Origin: JADJNY01 sp046349615
Lineage (GTDB): Bacteria > Planctomycetota > UBA1135 > GCA-002686595
Length of the DNA stretch: 64,000 nucleotides
Direction of reading: 5' to 3'
NCBI GenBank assembly: GCA_046349615.1
Contig: JAXMBZ010000001.1
Coordinates: forward strand, 372,001-436,000
Part shown: one piece after another, positions 8,592 to 16,723 of the stretch
Position numbering within the stretch: position 1 is the first letter of the stretch
How the letters are laid out: each line of letters begins with the position of its first letter
Translations under genes and position numbers: made by a program
The notes under the pieces: model-generated
The model's input: only the letters and a program-made list of their open reading frames with translations
Told to the model about the DNA's origin: nothing
The model's database searches: none

Positions 8592-11500
8592 TCACTTCGG
8601 CGTCGCGCGCGCCGCGGCACTCGAGCGCAGCAGGGTGAGCATGCCCTCGCCGAGCGCGCGCCCCGTCAGCCAGTACGTCTCCGCGTTCGCGAACTCGTGG
8701 TGGAGGTGCTCCGGGCACGGGGACTCGCTCGCGGGCCGCTGGAACGCCGTCGTCTCGACGAAGCGCACCGTGCCCGCGAACTCCGCGCGCTCCGCCGCGT
8801 ACTTCTGCGCGCGGCGCATCGCGAGCATCTCGGGCGAGGCCTCCGTGCCGCCGTTGCCGAGCTCGCCGATCACGACGGGCAGCGCGGGCGCGTTCCAGTC
8901 GCGGCGCAGGTCGTGGATCAGGTGCACGAGGTTCGCCTCGTACTCGGGGATCGCCTTGTCGTCGCACAGGTCGTTCCAGCCCTGGAACCAGACGAGCCCG
9001 TCGAGCTCGAGCTCGCGTCCGCGCAGCTCGGGCACGTGCTCGCCAGTGTTCACGAGCACGTCGCGCACCTGATCGCGCATGCGCTCGTAGTACGGCCCCG
9101 TGGCGCCGCCCGCGCTCGGCGGACGGAAGTCGACGAACAGGCTCTTCCCGCCCCACGCCGTCTTGATCAGCAACACGGGCTCGTCGAACGCATCACCCAG
9201 GACATGGCCGATCCCGAGCTCCGGCCCGAAGTGGTGTCGGCCTTCGTACGGCGTGAAGCCGAAGTCGAGCAGGCCGCTCTTCGTCGGCCCGTCCTCGGGC
9301 TGGTACCACACGCGGACGTCGTCGCGCGTCGTCCACTTGCCGCGCGCGTCGACGAGACCGCGGAAGAGCGGCGCCTTCGTCTTGTCCTTCACCAAGCGCG
9401 CGAGCGTGCCCTTGCCGTCGTTGTATTCGGCGCCGTCGAGGTCGACGACCGCCTGACCCTCCATGTTCGATTGGCCGGCGAGCACGAACACGCGCACGCG
9501 CTTCGACCTGGAACTCGCGCTGCTCTTCTTGTCGTCGCCGCCCGCCGACGACCCCGTCGGCTTCGGCGCGTCGTCGCGCGGCGCGCTCTTCTTCGGCTCG
9601 TTGGCGCGCTTCGGAGCGGCCGAGCTCGTGCCCGCGAGCGAACGCAGCTCCGGCTTGTCCGTCGCCGCCGACACGAAGCGGATCGCTTCCTCGACCGCGT
9701 CGACCTTCTTCTTCTTGCAGTCGTCGGGGAAGTCCTGTTCGTCCTGGCACGCCTTCACGAGCGCCTTCAGCTCGGGCAGGAGCTCCTTCGCGTGCGCGCC
9801 GTACGGCTTCAGCGCCGCGAGGATCCGCGCCATGCGGTCCTGGCTGTCCCACGGGTTCTGCGTGCGCGCGTAGTCGAGCGCGATGCGCAGGCCCTCGCGG
9901 ATGCGCAGGCGCGCGAGGAGCTCGAGTCCCGCGAGCCGCACTCCGTCCGCGAACATCTCGCCGCTCGGCGCCGAGCGTTCCGTCGCGCGCGCGATGTCCG
10001 GCAGCAGCGGGTCGAGCTCCTTCCCCTCGAGCTTCCCGAAGACCGACGCGACCGTCGAGCGCGCGTGCCCGTCGTCGAGGCGCAGCATGCGCCGCACGGC
10101 GGGGTAGAGGAGCTCGCGGTCGACGCCCTCGACCGAGTCCGCGAGCAGACCGCGCTCGGGCGCGTCGTCGAGGTAGCCGTCGAGGAACAGTGCGAGTCCG
10201 AGGTAGCGGCTCGTCGTGCCGCGCGGGTCCGCCGGATCCTCCTTGGCGACGAGGCGCAGGAGCTCCGGCGCCGCCTTGCGCGCGTCGGGTCCGATCGCGG
10301 CGAGCGCGTAGGCGGCGCGGATCCGAAGCCATGCGTCGTCCGTCGCGAGCACGGCGAGCAGCGCGTCGGTCGCGGGCGCTGCGCGCGTTCCCATGAGCTC
10401 GAGCGCGTGACACGCGCCGAGGCGCGCGTCGCGCTCGGGCGACGCGAGCAGCGCGAGGAGCTGCGGCACCGAGTCGCCGGGACGCCGCGCGAGCGCGCCC
10501 GCGGCGCGGAAGCGCACGACGGGGGACCAACTCGAGAGGCGCGCGAGGAGCTCCTGCGTCGTCTGCGAGTCGTACGCGACCTTCGGCTCCGCCGGGTCGA
10601 ACCCGCGCCCGTCCGCGATCGTCGAGCGCACTTCGTCGGGCGAGAGCGCCGCCGCCGCGGAGCGCCCGCGGCCCGTGATGCGCAGCTTCGCGAGCGGCAG
10701 CGCGTACGCGAGCGCGTAGGCGCCCGTCACGTCCCAGCCCGCGTAGGAATCGTCCTCGCCCGCGCCGCCCTGGTACGTGAAGCCGCCGTCCCAGCGGCGC
10801 GCGAGATCGAAGCTCCAACGCAGCTCCTCCAGGTGCGCCGCGAGCGCGTCGCGCCCCGCGACGGCGACGCCGAGCGGTCCCCACAAGTACCCGAAGAAGT
10901 TGCCCGTGTGACCGAGCTCGCGCTCGTCGTACGACGCGGTCGTCATCCGCGCGAAGAAGCGCGCGGGACCGACGTCGCCGAGCGCGTCGAACGCGACCGC
11001 GGCCTGCGCGTTCTTGCCGTTGTTGTCGTGCAGCTCCCAGAACGGCGGGTGGTCGCCGTAGGGGATGCTGCCCTTCTCCACGAAGAACGCGAAGAACCCG
11101 CGCGCCGTCTCGATCGCGCCGTCGACGACCGGGTCCTTCACGCCGGCTTCGCGCGCGAGCACGAGCGAGAGCCAGCAGCCGAGCCCCGCCTGGTTCAGCG
11201 CGCCGTAGCCGCCGAGCGAGCGCTCTTCGTTCGGAAGCGCCATCCCGTGGCCCCACGTGCCGACGCCGCTCTGTCCGCGCGCGATGTGCTGCGAGTATTC
11301 GCGCAGCGCGGGCAGCACGGAGTCGTCGTGCGTCGCGAGGTGGTACTCGGCGAGGAACAGGTTCGTCCAGCCCCAGTCCCACGCCTTCATCCCGGGACCG
11401 TCCTCGAGCGCGAGGTCGCGCGGAGCGACCTTCTTCGCGTGGTCGCGAACGAGCTCCAAGTACTGCGGCTTGCCCGACGCGAGCAGCGCGAGCGCGTCGA

Positions 11501-12026
11501 CGTCGCCGAGGACCTCGTCGCCGAGACCGCGCTTCGCGATCCACGCGCAGGCCTCGTCGAGGATGCGCGCCGATTTCGCGCAGTCGAAGGGCGCGCCCTT
11601 CGCGTAGCCGCCGAGCTTGCGCAGCTTCAGCGTGACCGTGGTCTGCCTGCCGTTGCGCCAGCGCAGGAGCTCGAGCTTCCCGTCGCGCTCCGCGCCGTCG
11701 ATCGCACGGCCGAGGACCTTGCGCGCGTCGTCCGCGAACGGCTTGTCGCCGACGCCGAGCAGGACGTCGCCCGGCGCGAGCACGCCGTCGGCGGGGGACT
11801 TGTCGTCGACCTGCGTCACGAGGATCTGGCGCGCGAACTTCGTCTCGAGGTGCTCGGAGAACATCCAGCCGCGCGCGCCCGTCGGCCCGAGCGTCCAGTC
11901 GTGCGTCTCGTCGCGCTTCCCGCCGCGCGTCAGGTCGGGGAGCTTCTTCTGCGCCGCGAGCGGCGCGGCGCCGAGGAGCGTGGACGACGCGAGCAACAGG
12001 GCACCGAATCGCGTGAGCGTGCGCAT
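8592..12026 (-). CDS. Secreted multidomain protein: PDZ, toroid (DUF6288-like), HEAT repeats and SGNH acetylesterase
   Basis: The 1144-residue product has a signal peptide (MRTLTRFGALLLASSTLLG). A PDZ domain at about residues 50-130 contains VDDKSPADGVLAPGDVLLG. A helical toroid-like region follows to about residue 450, resembling DUF6288. HEAT repeats start near residue 500 (RAAGALARRPGDSVPQLLAL). After a Lys/Ser/Pro linker comes a C-terminal SGNH domain like sialate O-acetylesterases, with GQSNMEG (catalytic Ser) near residue 850, GLVWFQGWND, and a late EHLHHEF carrying the likely His. It probably deacetylates extracellular polysaccharide (family inference). The PDZ-to-esterase fusion in one chain is unusual. 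It converges with the PduT-like gene, 11 bp away. Confidence 0.8.
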   Translation of the reverse strand: MRTLTRFGALLLASSTLLGAAPLAAQKKLPDLTRGGKRDETHDWTLGPTGARGWMFSEHLETKFARQILVTQVDDKSPADGVLAPGDVLLGVGDKPFADDARKVLGRAIDGAERDGKLELLRWRNGRQTTVTLKLRKLGGYAKGAPFDCAKSARILDEACAWIAKRGLGDEVLGDVDALALLASGKPQYLELVRDHAKKVAPRDLALEDGPGMKAWDWGWTNLFLAEYHLATHDDSVLPALREYSQHIARGQSGVGTWGHGMALPNEERSLGGYGALNQAGLGCWLSLVLAREAGVKDPVVDGAIETARGFFAFFVEKGSIPYGDHPPFWELHDNNGKNAQAAVAFDALGDVGPARFFARMTTASYDERELGHTGNFFGYLWGPLGVAVAGRDALAAHLEELRWSFDLARRWDGGFTYQGGAGEDDSYAGWDVTGAYALAYALPLAKLRITGRGRSAAAALSPDEVRSTIADGRGFDPAEPKVAYDSQTTQELLARLSSWSPVVRFRAAGALARRPGDSVPQLLALLASPERDARLGACHALELMGTRAAPATDALLAVLATDDAWLRIRAAYALAAIGPDARKAAPELLRLVAKEDPADPRGTTSRYLGLALFLDGYLDDAPERGLLADSVEGVDRELLYPAVRRMLRLDDGHARSTVASVFGKLEGKELDPLLPDIARATERSAPSGEMFADGVRLAGLELLARLRIREGLRIALDYARTQNPWDSQDRMARILAALKPYGAHAKELLPELKALVKACQDEQDFPDDCKKKKVDAVEEAIRFVSAATDKPELRSLAGTSSAAPKRANEPKKSAPRDDAPKPTGSSAGGDDKKSSASSRSKRVRVFVLAGQSNMEGQAVVDLDGAEYNDGKGTLARLVKDKTKAPLFRGLVDARGKWTTRDDVRVWYQPEDGPTKSGLLDFGFTPYEGRHHFGPELGIGHVLGDAFDEPVLLIKTAWGGKSLFVDFRPPSAGGATGPYYERMRDQVRDVLVNTGEHVPELRGRELELDGLVWFQGWNDLCDDKAIPEYEANLVHLIHDLRRDWNAPALPVVIGELGNGGTEASPEMLAMRRAQKYAAERAEFAGTVRFVETTAFQRPASESPCPEHLHHEFANAETYWLTGRALGEGMLTLLRSSAAARATPK

Positions 12027-12140
12027 GCGACGAGGATACCGATCCGCGGGCGGGCCGAGCAGGCGCGAGCGCGCATGCGCGCGGTCCCGCGGGGCTCGAA
12101 CGCGCTCCTCCGCGCGTCCGGCGGGGCGCTCGGCCGCGGC

Positions 12141-13229
12141 TCACTCGCGCGTGCGGAGACGCAGCGCCGCCGTCGCGCGGCCCTCGGCGTCGAGCGCGAG
12201 CTCGAGCACGCACCGGCCGTCGCCGACGAAGACGACCTGCTCGACGGGCACTCGGGAAGCGTCGAGCCGCGCCGTGCGCTCCACGCGGAACAGTGCCTCG
12301 TCGCCGCGGTTCCAGCACGAGAGCTCGACGGAGCGCGCGCCGCGCTCGTCGCACGGGCCGACCGCGAACTCGATCACGGTCGCATCGCCGCTCGCGCGCT
12401 CGACGAGCCACGCGCCCTTCTCGGGCAGCGCGCCGAGCTCGAGGCGGCGCTCGGGCGCGTCGTCGACGAGCTCGAAGACGCGCGAGGCGCCGACGTCGCT
12501 CGGGTGGAGTCGCGCGTTCGGCGCGCTCGACCACCCGAACGGGATCTGCGGCAGGAAGGGGAGCGAGAGCCCGGGCGGATCGAACGATACGCCGAGCGTC
12601 AGCTGCAGCAGGTGGAGCTCGACGCCCTCGCGCAGCCCGACCGCCGCGCCGACGATCGGCGTGTCGACACGCACGCCGGTCTTCGAGGCGGTGAGGCCCG
12701 CGCCGAACCATCCTTCGTAGTCCTTGCCGACCGCGTTCGGGTCGAACACGAACGCGAGCTCGGGCACGCCGCGCGCGATCTCCGCGACGAACGTGTTGCT
12801 GTTCGGACCGGGCCAGGCGCGGTAGCCGTCCGCGTACTGCGCGGCGAGCTCGCTCGCGCGCGCGTCGACGTGCTCGATCGCGCGCCGAGCGTCGTCGCCG
12901 GTCACGACGCCGAGGACGCGCACGCTCGCGCCGCCGAAGCGGTGGTCGTCGCGCGCTTCCGCGGGCGGGAGCTCGAGCTTCGCGATCCCGAGCGCGCCGC
13001 CGAGGCACTCGTGGCGCTCCCACGCGGCCTCGCTGCCGCGCTTCGCGTCGATCCACGTGTGGTGCGCGAAGCGCTTGAACCACGCGGACGAGCTCGCGAG
13101 GCGCGCGCTCTTCACCGCGACGATCCAGTCCTCGTCGCGCGGCAGGTCCGACGGCCGCGCGGCACGGCACGCGGCGAGGAGCACGAGGAGCGTCCCGAGC
13201 ACGACGTAGCGGAGGAGGGCGGAGCGCAT
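12141..13229 (-). CDS. DUF3750-like lipoprotein
   Basis: The 362-residue product starts at ATG 13229 (MRSALLRYVVLGTLLVLLAAC) with a lipobox LLAAC, so it is probably a lipid-anchored envelope protein. The segment SAWFKRFAHHTWIDAKRG followed by WERHECLGG and GYRAWPGPNSNTFVAEIAR resembles the DUF3750 family, which has no established activity. A longer open frame reaches back to 13592 but is not credible because it would bury the signal peptide. It is divergent from the small secreted protein gene at 13610, leaving a 380-bp shared upstream region. Confidence 0.75.
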   Translation of the reverse strand: MRSALLRYVVLGTLLVLLAACRAARPSDLPRDEDWIVAVKSARLASSSAWFKRFAHHTWIDAKRGSEAAWERHECLGGALGIAKLELPPAEARDDHRFGGASVRVLGVVTGDDARRAIEHVDARASELAAQYADGYRAWPGPNSNTFVAEIARGVPELAFVFDPNAVGKDYEGWFGAGLTASKTGVRVDTPIVGAAVGLREGVELHLLQLTLGVSFDPPGLSLPFLPQIPFGWSSAPNARLHPSDVGASRVFELVDDAPERRLELGALPEKGAWLVERASGDATVIEFAVGPCDERGARSVELSCWNRGDEALFRVERTARLDASRVPVEQVVFVGDGRCVLELALDAEGRATAALRLRTRE

Positions 13230-13609
13230 GGCGGGGTGGAGTGTCGAGAGAGAGCGCGCCGCCGTCGAGGGCCGAGTGTGTTGGTTGCGCACACCGGGTG
13301 TGCACGGGACCTGCTTCCGTTCAGCAAGGACGAAGCAGTCCGAACCTACCGCTGCGAGACGGTAAGGACGACGCGTGCGTCGTCCCGAGCGGCTCCATCG
13401 GTTGCGGAGATCCGAACCGAATTCGCGGGCCTCCGTCGTTCGCTCGACGTGCCCCGCGCACGCGGTCCGTGTTGCACACGAGCTCGCGCTCCAAATCCCC
13501 TCGAATCGAGGAACGCGGCGTCGCGCTTCGACGATCACGAGCGTCGCGCGACACATCTTCTTCCTCGTCCTCGATCGAGTGCTCACGAGCACTCCAACGG
13601 AGTCGTTCC
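13230..13609. promoter_or_regulatory. 380-bp divergent intergenic region with palindromes
   Basis: No gene is apparent. It must carry the promoters of the DUF3750 lipoprotein (minus) and the small secreted protein (plus). Three inverted repeats are visible: GCACAC/GTGTGC with a 3-nt spacer at 13289-13303, a near-perfect palindrome GGACGACGC-gt-GCGTCGTCC at 13366-13385, and GAGTGCT-cacg-AGCACTC at 13577-13594. I could not assign sigma-factor boxes with confidence. Confidence 0.4.
13577..13594 (+). promoter_or_regulatory. Hairpin just upstream of secreted-protein start
   Basis: GAGTGCT-cacg-AGCACTC forms a perfect 7-bp stem with a 4-nt loop. It lies 15 nt before ATG 13610 and directly before the probable ribosome site GGAG (13599-13602). 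It could be a leader hairpin affecting translation or an operator. The arms are the CIRCE half-sites in the opposite order, which I consider coincidence. Confidence 0.35.
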
Positions 13610-14212
13610 ATGTCCACGAAACGAATGTCGGGTCTCCTCGGCCTGATCCTGGTCTCTTCCGCGCTCGCCTCGGCGGCGCTCACCACGTCGTCTCGGAGCT
13701 CGAGCGCGTCGGCCTCGTCGGCGACGATCGCCGCCGCAACGACGCCGCGTCTCGAGCGCATCCACGTCGAGATCCCGCGCCAGTCGTTCGAGGTGTACGC
13801 GCACCTCGCGAGCGAGATCGTCCATGCGCGCGTCCTCGACACGAGCGTCGACGTCCCGAAGGTCGGGCTCGCGCTCACGTCGGTGCACGTGAAGGTCCTC
13901 GGCGCGATGAAGGGCCTCGCCGACTCGGAACTCACGTTCCAGGTCGCCGGCGGCGCGAGCTCCGAGCGCATCGTCGAAGTCCAGGGTGCGCCGCGCTTCA
14001 CGGCGGGCGACGAGGTCGTGCTCTTCCTTTGGAAGGAGCCCACGACCGGCCAGTTCGGTCTGCTCGGGCTCGATCAGGGCACCTACCGCGTCGCTCCGGA
14101 TGCGGAAGGCGTGCGGCGCGTCGTGGGGCTCCACGCTCGCGGCGAAACCGTCGACGCGTTCTTCGATCGCGTCGGTTCCGAACTCGCCCAACCGGCCCCG
14201 TGGACGCGCTGA
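13610..14212 (+). CDS. Small secreted protein paired with matrixin-like protease (second copy)
   Basis: The 200-residue product has a signal peptide (MSTKRMSGLLGLILVSSALA) then a Ser/Ala-rich stretch. The mature part contains VHVKVLGAMKGLADSELTF, VAGGASSERIVEVQG, FTAGDEVVLFLWKEP and GTYRVAPDAEG. It is a distant paralogue of the product of 920-1516 and has the same neighbour, a matrixin-like protease, 20 bp downstream. ATG 13610 was chosen over in-frame starts back to 13241 because it begins the signal peptide and has GGAG 8 bases upstream. Function is unknown; a role in delivery, folding or inhibition of the protease is inference. Confidence 0.75.
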   Translation: MSTKRMSGLLGLILVSSALASAALTTSSRSSSASASSATIAAATTPRLERIHVEIPRQSFEVYAHLASEIVHARVLDTSVDVPKVGLALTSVHVKVLGAMKGLADSELTFQVAGGASSERIVEVQGAPRFTAGDEVVLFLWKEPTTGQFGLLGLDQGTYRVAPDAEGVRRVVGLHARGETVDAFFDRVGSELAQPAPWTR

Positions 14213-14232
14213 GCGCGGAAAGAAGCCAAGCC

Positions 14233-15990
14233 ATGAAGTTCCAACGCATCCTCGCGGCTCCCGCGTTCCTCCTCCTCGCGACCAGCACGCTCCCCGTGCA
14301 CGCCGGCGGCATCGAGCACTACTGCAACGGCACGACCGAGCTCATCGAGCGCTGGCCGTCGCCGTCGAACATCCCCTGGTCGGTCCACTCGGGTGCCGCG
14401 GGCACGATGTTCTGCCCGGGCTATGTCCCCGCTCTGTGCGGCGGCTTCTCGTCGCCGAACATGGCCGATTGGCCGCTCTTGCAGAGCCTGATCGGCGCGG
14501 CGAACGCGTGGCGGAACGCGAACGCTCCGGGCGTGCCGAACGCGTCGACGTTCTCGCTCGCGTCGACGCCGAACCTCTTCGCGGTGTCGAACTGGACGCA
14601 GCTCTCTCAGACGCACATGCAGGGTCTCGCCGGCCCGGACGGCATGAACCTCGTGACGTGCTGGGAGCCCGCGGGGACCTTCACGTTCCTCGGCGGCCCG
14701 ACCGTGCTCGCGGTGACGGACGTCGGCCTCAACTTCGGCACGGGGGACATCCTCGAGACGGACATCGCGTTCAACGTGCAGAGCGTGAACGGTTCCGGGC
14801 TCCCGTACTGGAGCTTCGTCGAGACGAACGCCTTGTTCGGCGTGACCCAGGCCTCGTTGTCGGGCGCCGGCGGCACCACGCCCGTGCTCGGCTTCGCCGA
14901 CGTCCAGGGCGTGGCGACGCACGAGTTCGGCCACTTCGCCGGCCTCGGTCACTCCGTGATCGAATCCTCGGCGAACGCGACGAGCTCGCGCTTCCCCTGC
15001 ATGTTCCCGTTCGCGCAGACGCTGCCCTACTCGGCGACCGTGGCGCTGCCGAACAGCTCGTGCTCCGCGGCGACGTATCCGACGGTGGCCGTGAGCGGCA
15101 CGATCCTCGGGACGAGCGCCCGCACGCTGCGTCGCGACGACGTCTCGGCGATCGGCGACGGCTATCCGACCGCGTCCTACCTCGCGAACCTCGGGACGAT
15201 CTCTGGAACGGTCTCGAATTGGGGCAGCCCCGTTCAAGGCGCTTCGATCGTCGCCATCGCGAAGCGCAGCCCGGACGTGATTCGCACGGCGACGCTGAGC
15301 TACGCGAACGGCAACTACGCGATCACCGGACTGATCCCCGGCGACTACTACGTCTACGTCGAACCGGTCGACCAGAACCCGGCTCCGTTCTTCTCGCCGG
15401 ACAACGGGTACTACTTCTCGCAGCTCGTCGTTCCCAACTACGTCTACCTCGGAAGCTCGGGCTGCGCGACGCCGTTGCCCTTCGACACGGAGTTCTACGA
15501 CTCGGGCGAAACCTCGGTGGAGACGAGCAACCTCAACGCGACGCTGATCACCGTCACTGCCGGAGCTGCGACCACCGCGAACTTCGCCGTGAACTTCTCC
15601 GGCAACCTGCTGACCGTTCGTGATGCGACGGCGGGCTTCGCCTACGCGTCGCCGCACGGCGTCATCGTGATCGGTTCCGGCGGCACGTACCCGACGATCG
15701 AGGCCCGCATCAGCGCGGGCGCGGCGTGGGCGAACTCCTCCGTGACGATCTACTTCAACGACGTGCGTCAGACGCGCCAGATCGCGGCGCAGCTCTCCGA
15801 GGTCGCGCCGGGCGCGGGCGCGGGAATCCCCGCGACGATCACGGGGACGACCGACGCGGCGGGCAACTTCACGACGACGGTTCCGCTGACGAGCGCTTCG
15901 GCGTACGAGTCGCTCTTCCTGCAAGCGCGGCTCGTGAAATCCGGCGCCAACGTGTTCACCAACACGGCGATCGTCTGGGTCACGAACTGA
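14233..15990 (+). CDS. Secreted matrixin-like zinc metalloprotease with carboxypeptidase-regulatory-like domain
   Basis: The 585-residue protein has a signal peptide ending near LPVHAGG. The catalytic domain carries HEFGHFAGLGH from residue 230 (zinc ligands His230, His234, His240), the metzincin pattern. Unlike its neighbours it is rich in Asn, Ser and Thr and contains several Cys, suggesting an extracellular, possibly disulfide-bonded protein. After the catalytic domain, GTISGTVSNWGSPVQGASIV to YAITGLIPGDYYVYV is a carboxypeptidase-regulatory-like beta domain, and a further beta domain fills the C-terminus. ATG 14233 follows GGAAAGAAG. It forms a two-gene unit with 13610-14212. Confidence 0.88.
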   Translation: MKFQRILAAPAFLLLATSTLPVHAGGIEHYCNGTTELIERWPSPSNIPWSVHSGAAGTMFCPGYVPALCGGFSSPNMADWPLLQSLIGAANAWRNANAPGVPNASTFSLASTPNLFAVSNWTQLSQTHMQGLAGPDGMNLVTCWEPAGTFTFLGGPTVLAVTDVGLNFGTGDILETDIAFNVQSVNGSGLPYWSFVETNALFGVTQASLSGAGGTTPVLGFADVQGVATHEFGHFAGLGHSVIESSANATSSRFPCMFPFAQTLPYSATVALPNSSCSAATYPTVAVSGTILGTSARTLRRDDVSAIGDGYPTASYLANLGTISGTVSNWGSPVQGASIVAIAKRSPDVIRTATLSYANGNYAITGLIPGDYYVYVEPVDQNPAPFFSPDNGYYFSQLVVPNYVYLGSSGCATPLPFDTEFYDSGETSVETSNLNATLITVTAGAATTANFAVNFSGNLLTVRDATAGFAYASPHGVIVIGSGGTYPTIEARISAGAAWANSSVTIYFNDVRQTRQIAAQLSEVAPGAGAGIPATITGTTDAAGNFTTTVPLTSASAYESLFLQARLVKSGANVFTNTAIVWVTN

Positions 15991-16077
15991 TCCTGGACGC
16001 ATCGAACGGAGACGAGCGGGCGTCGTACCCGAGGGGTGCGGCGCCCGCGGCTTCGTTCGTGCGCGATCGCCGCGCTC

Positions 16078-16593
16078 TCAGCCCTTGAACACCGTGCGCA
16101 CGATGCGGCGCAGGAAGTGCTCGAGCTCACGCGTGTCGGTCGTCTCGGGGAGCACGCGTGCGCCGAGCTCGCGCGCGAACGCGCGACCTTCGCGGTCCTG
16201 CTTCAGCGCGACGCGCAGGTTGCCGCGCGGCGCGAACGGAATGGGGCCGACGGCCGTCAGTTCGAGCCCCTTCTGACCCCACACCATCTCGAGCTGACCC
16301 TCACGACCGTCCGTCGTGCGCACGCGGTAGCGCACGCCCGTCTCGGCGGGGAAGTCGAGCGAGAGGCAGCCGCCGAGGAACACGGCGAGGTCGCGCGACA
16401 CGGCGACCGGCCCCGCGGAGAGGTTCAGGTCGCGAAGCTTGCGGAGCAGCGCGCGCGCTTTGTCGGCGGACAGGGTGTGGGCGTTGAGTTCGAGCACGGT
16501 GAGCTCGCGATCCCGCGCGAATCCGAAGCGGGGCGCGGGCAGGAAGCCCGTGTCCAGGAGCGCGGTGCGGGGTAGGGCGTATCGGACGTCCAT
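16078..16593 (-). CDS. Hypothetical protein
   Basis: This is a 171-residue soluble protein without signal peptide, starting at ATG 16593 (MDVRYALPRTALLDTGF). It has a predicted mixed alpha/beta character with LLRKLRDLNLSAGPVAVSRDL and a C-terminal basic helix (HFLRRIVRTVF). I do not recognise the family. The open frame extends upstream to 16920 over the start of the oppositely oriented HEAT-VWA gene; that extension is Arg-rich and rejected. It is convergent with the protease gene and divergent from the HEAT-VWA gene. Confidence 0.6.
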   Translation of the reverse strand: MDVRYALPRTALLDTGFLPAPRFGFARDRELTVLELNAHTLSADKARALLRKLRDLNLSAGPVAVSRDLAVFLGGCLSLDFPAETGVRYRVRTTDGREGQLEMVWGQKGLELTAVGPIPFAPRGNLRVALKQDREGRAFARELGARVLPETTDTRELEHFLRRIVRTVFKG

Positions 16594-16723
16594 GGCTGTC
16601 GGTTGACACTCGACCCCCGGCGTCTTGTGATTCAGCCAAGATCTGTCCGGCCTTTCCCGAAACTCGCACCTCGCGGCGCCGCCGCGGCCGCGGGGGCGGG
16701 CGGCCCGGCCCGGAGACCCGACC

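Noticed and set aside
13340..13400. Riboswitch-like paired segments (TACCG/CGGTA and GGACGACGC palindrome)
   Set aside because: The arms do not match any riboswitch core that I know; kept only as palindromes.
8697..13646. Plus-strand open frame of 1649 codons
   Set aside because: Arg/Ala/Glu-rich shadow of the esterase and DUF3750 genes, with no domain and no ribosome site.
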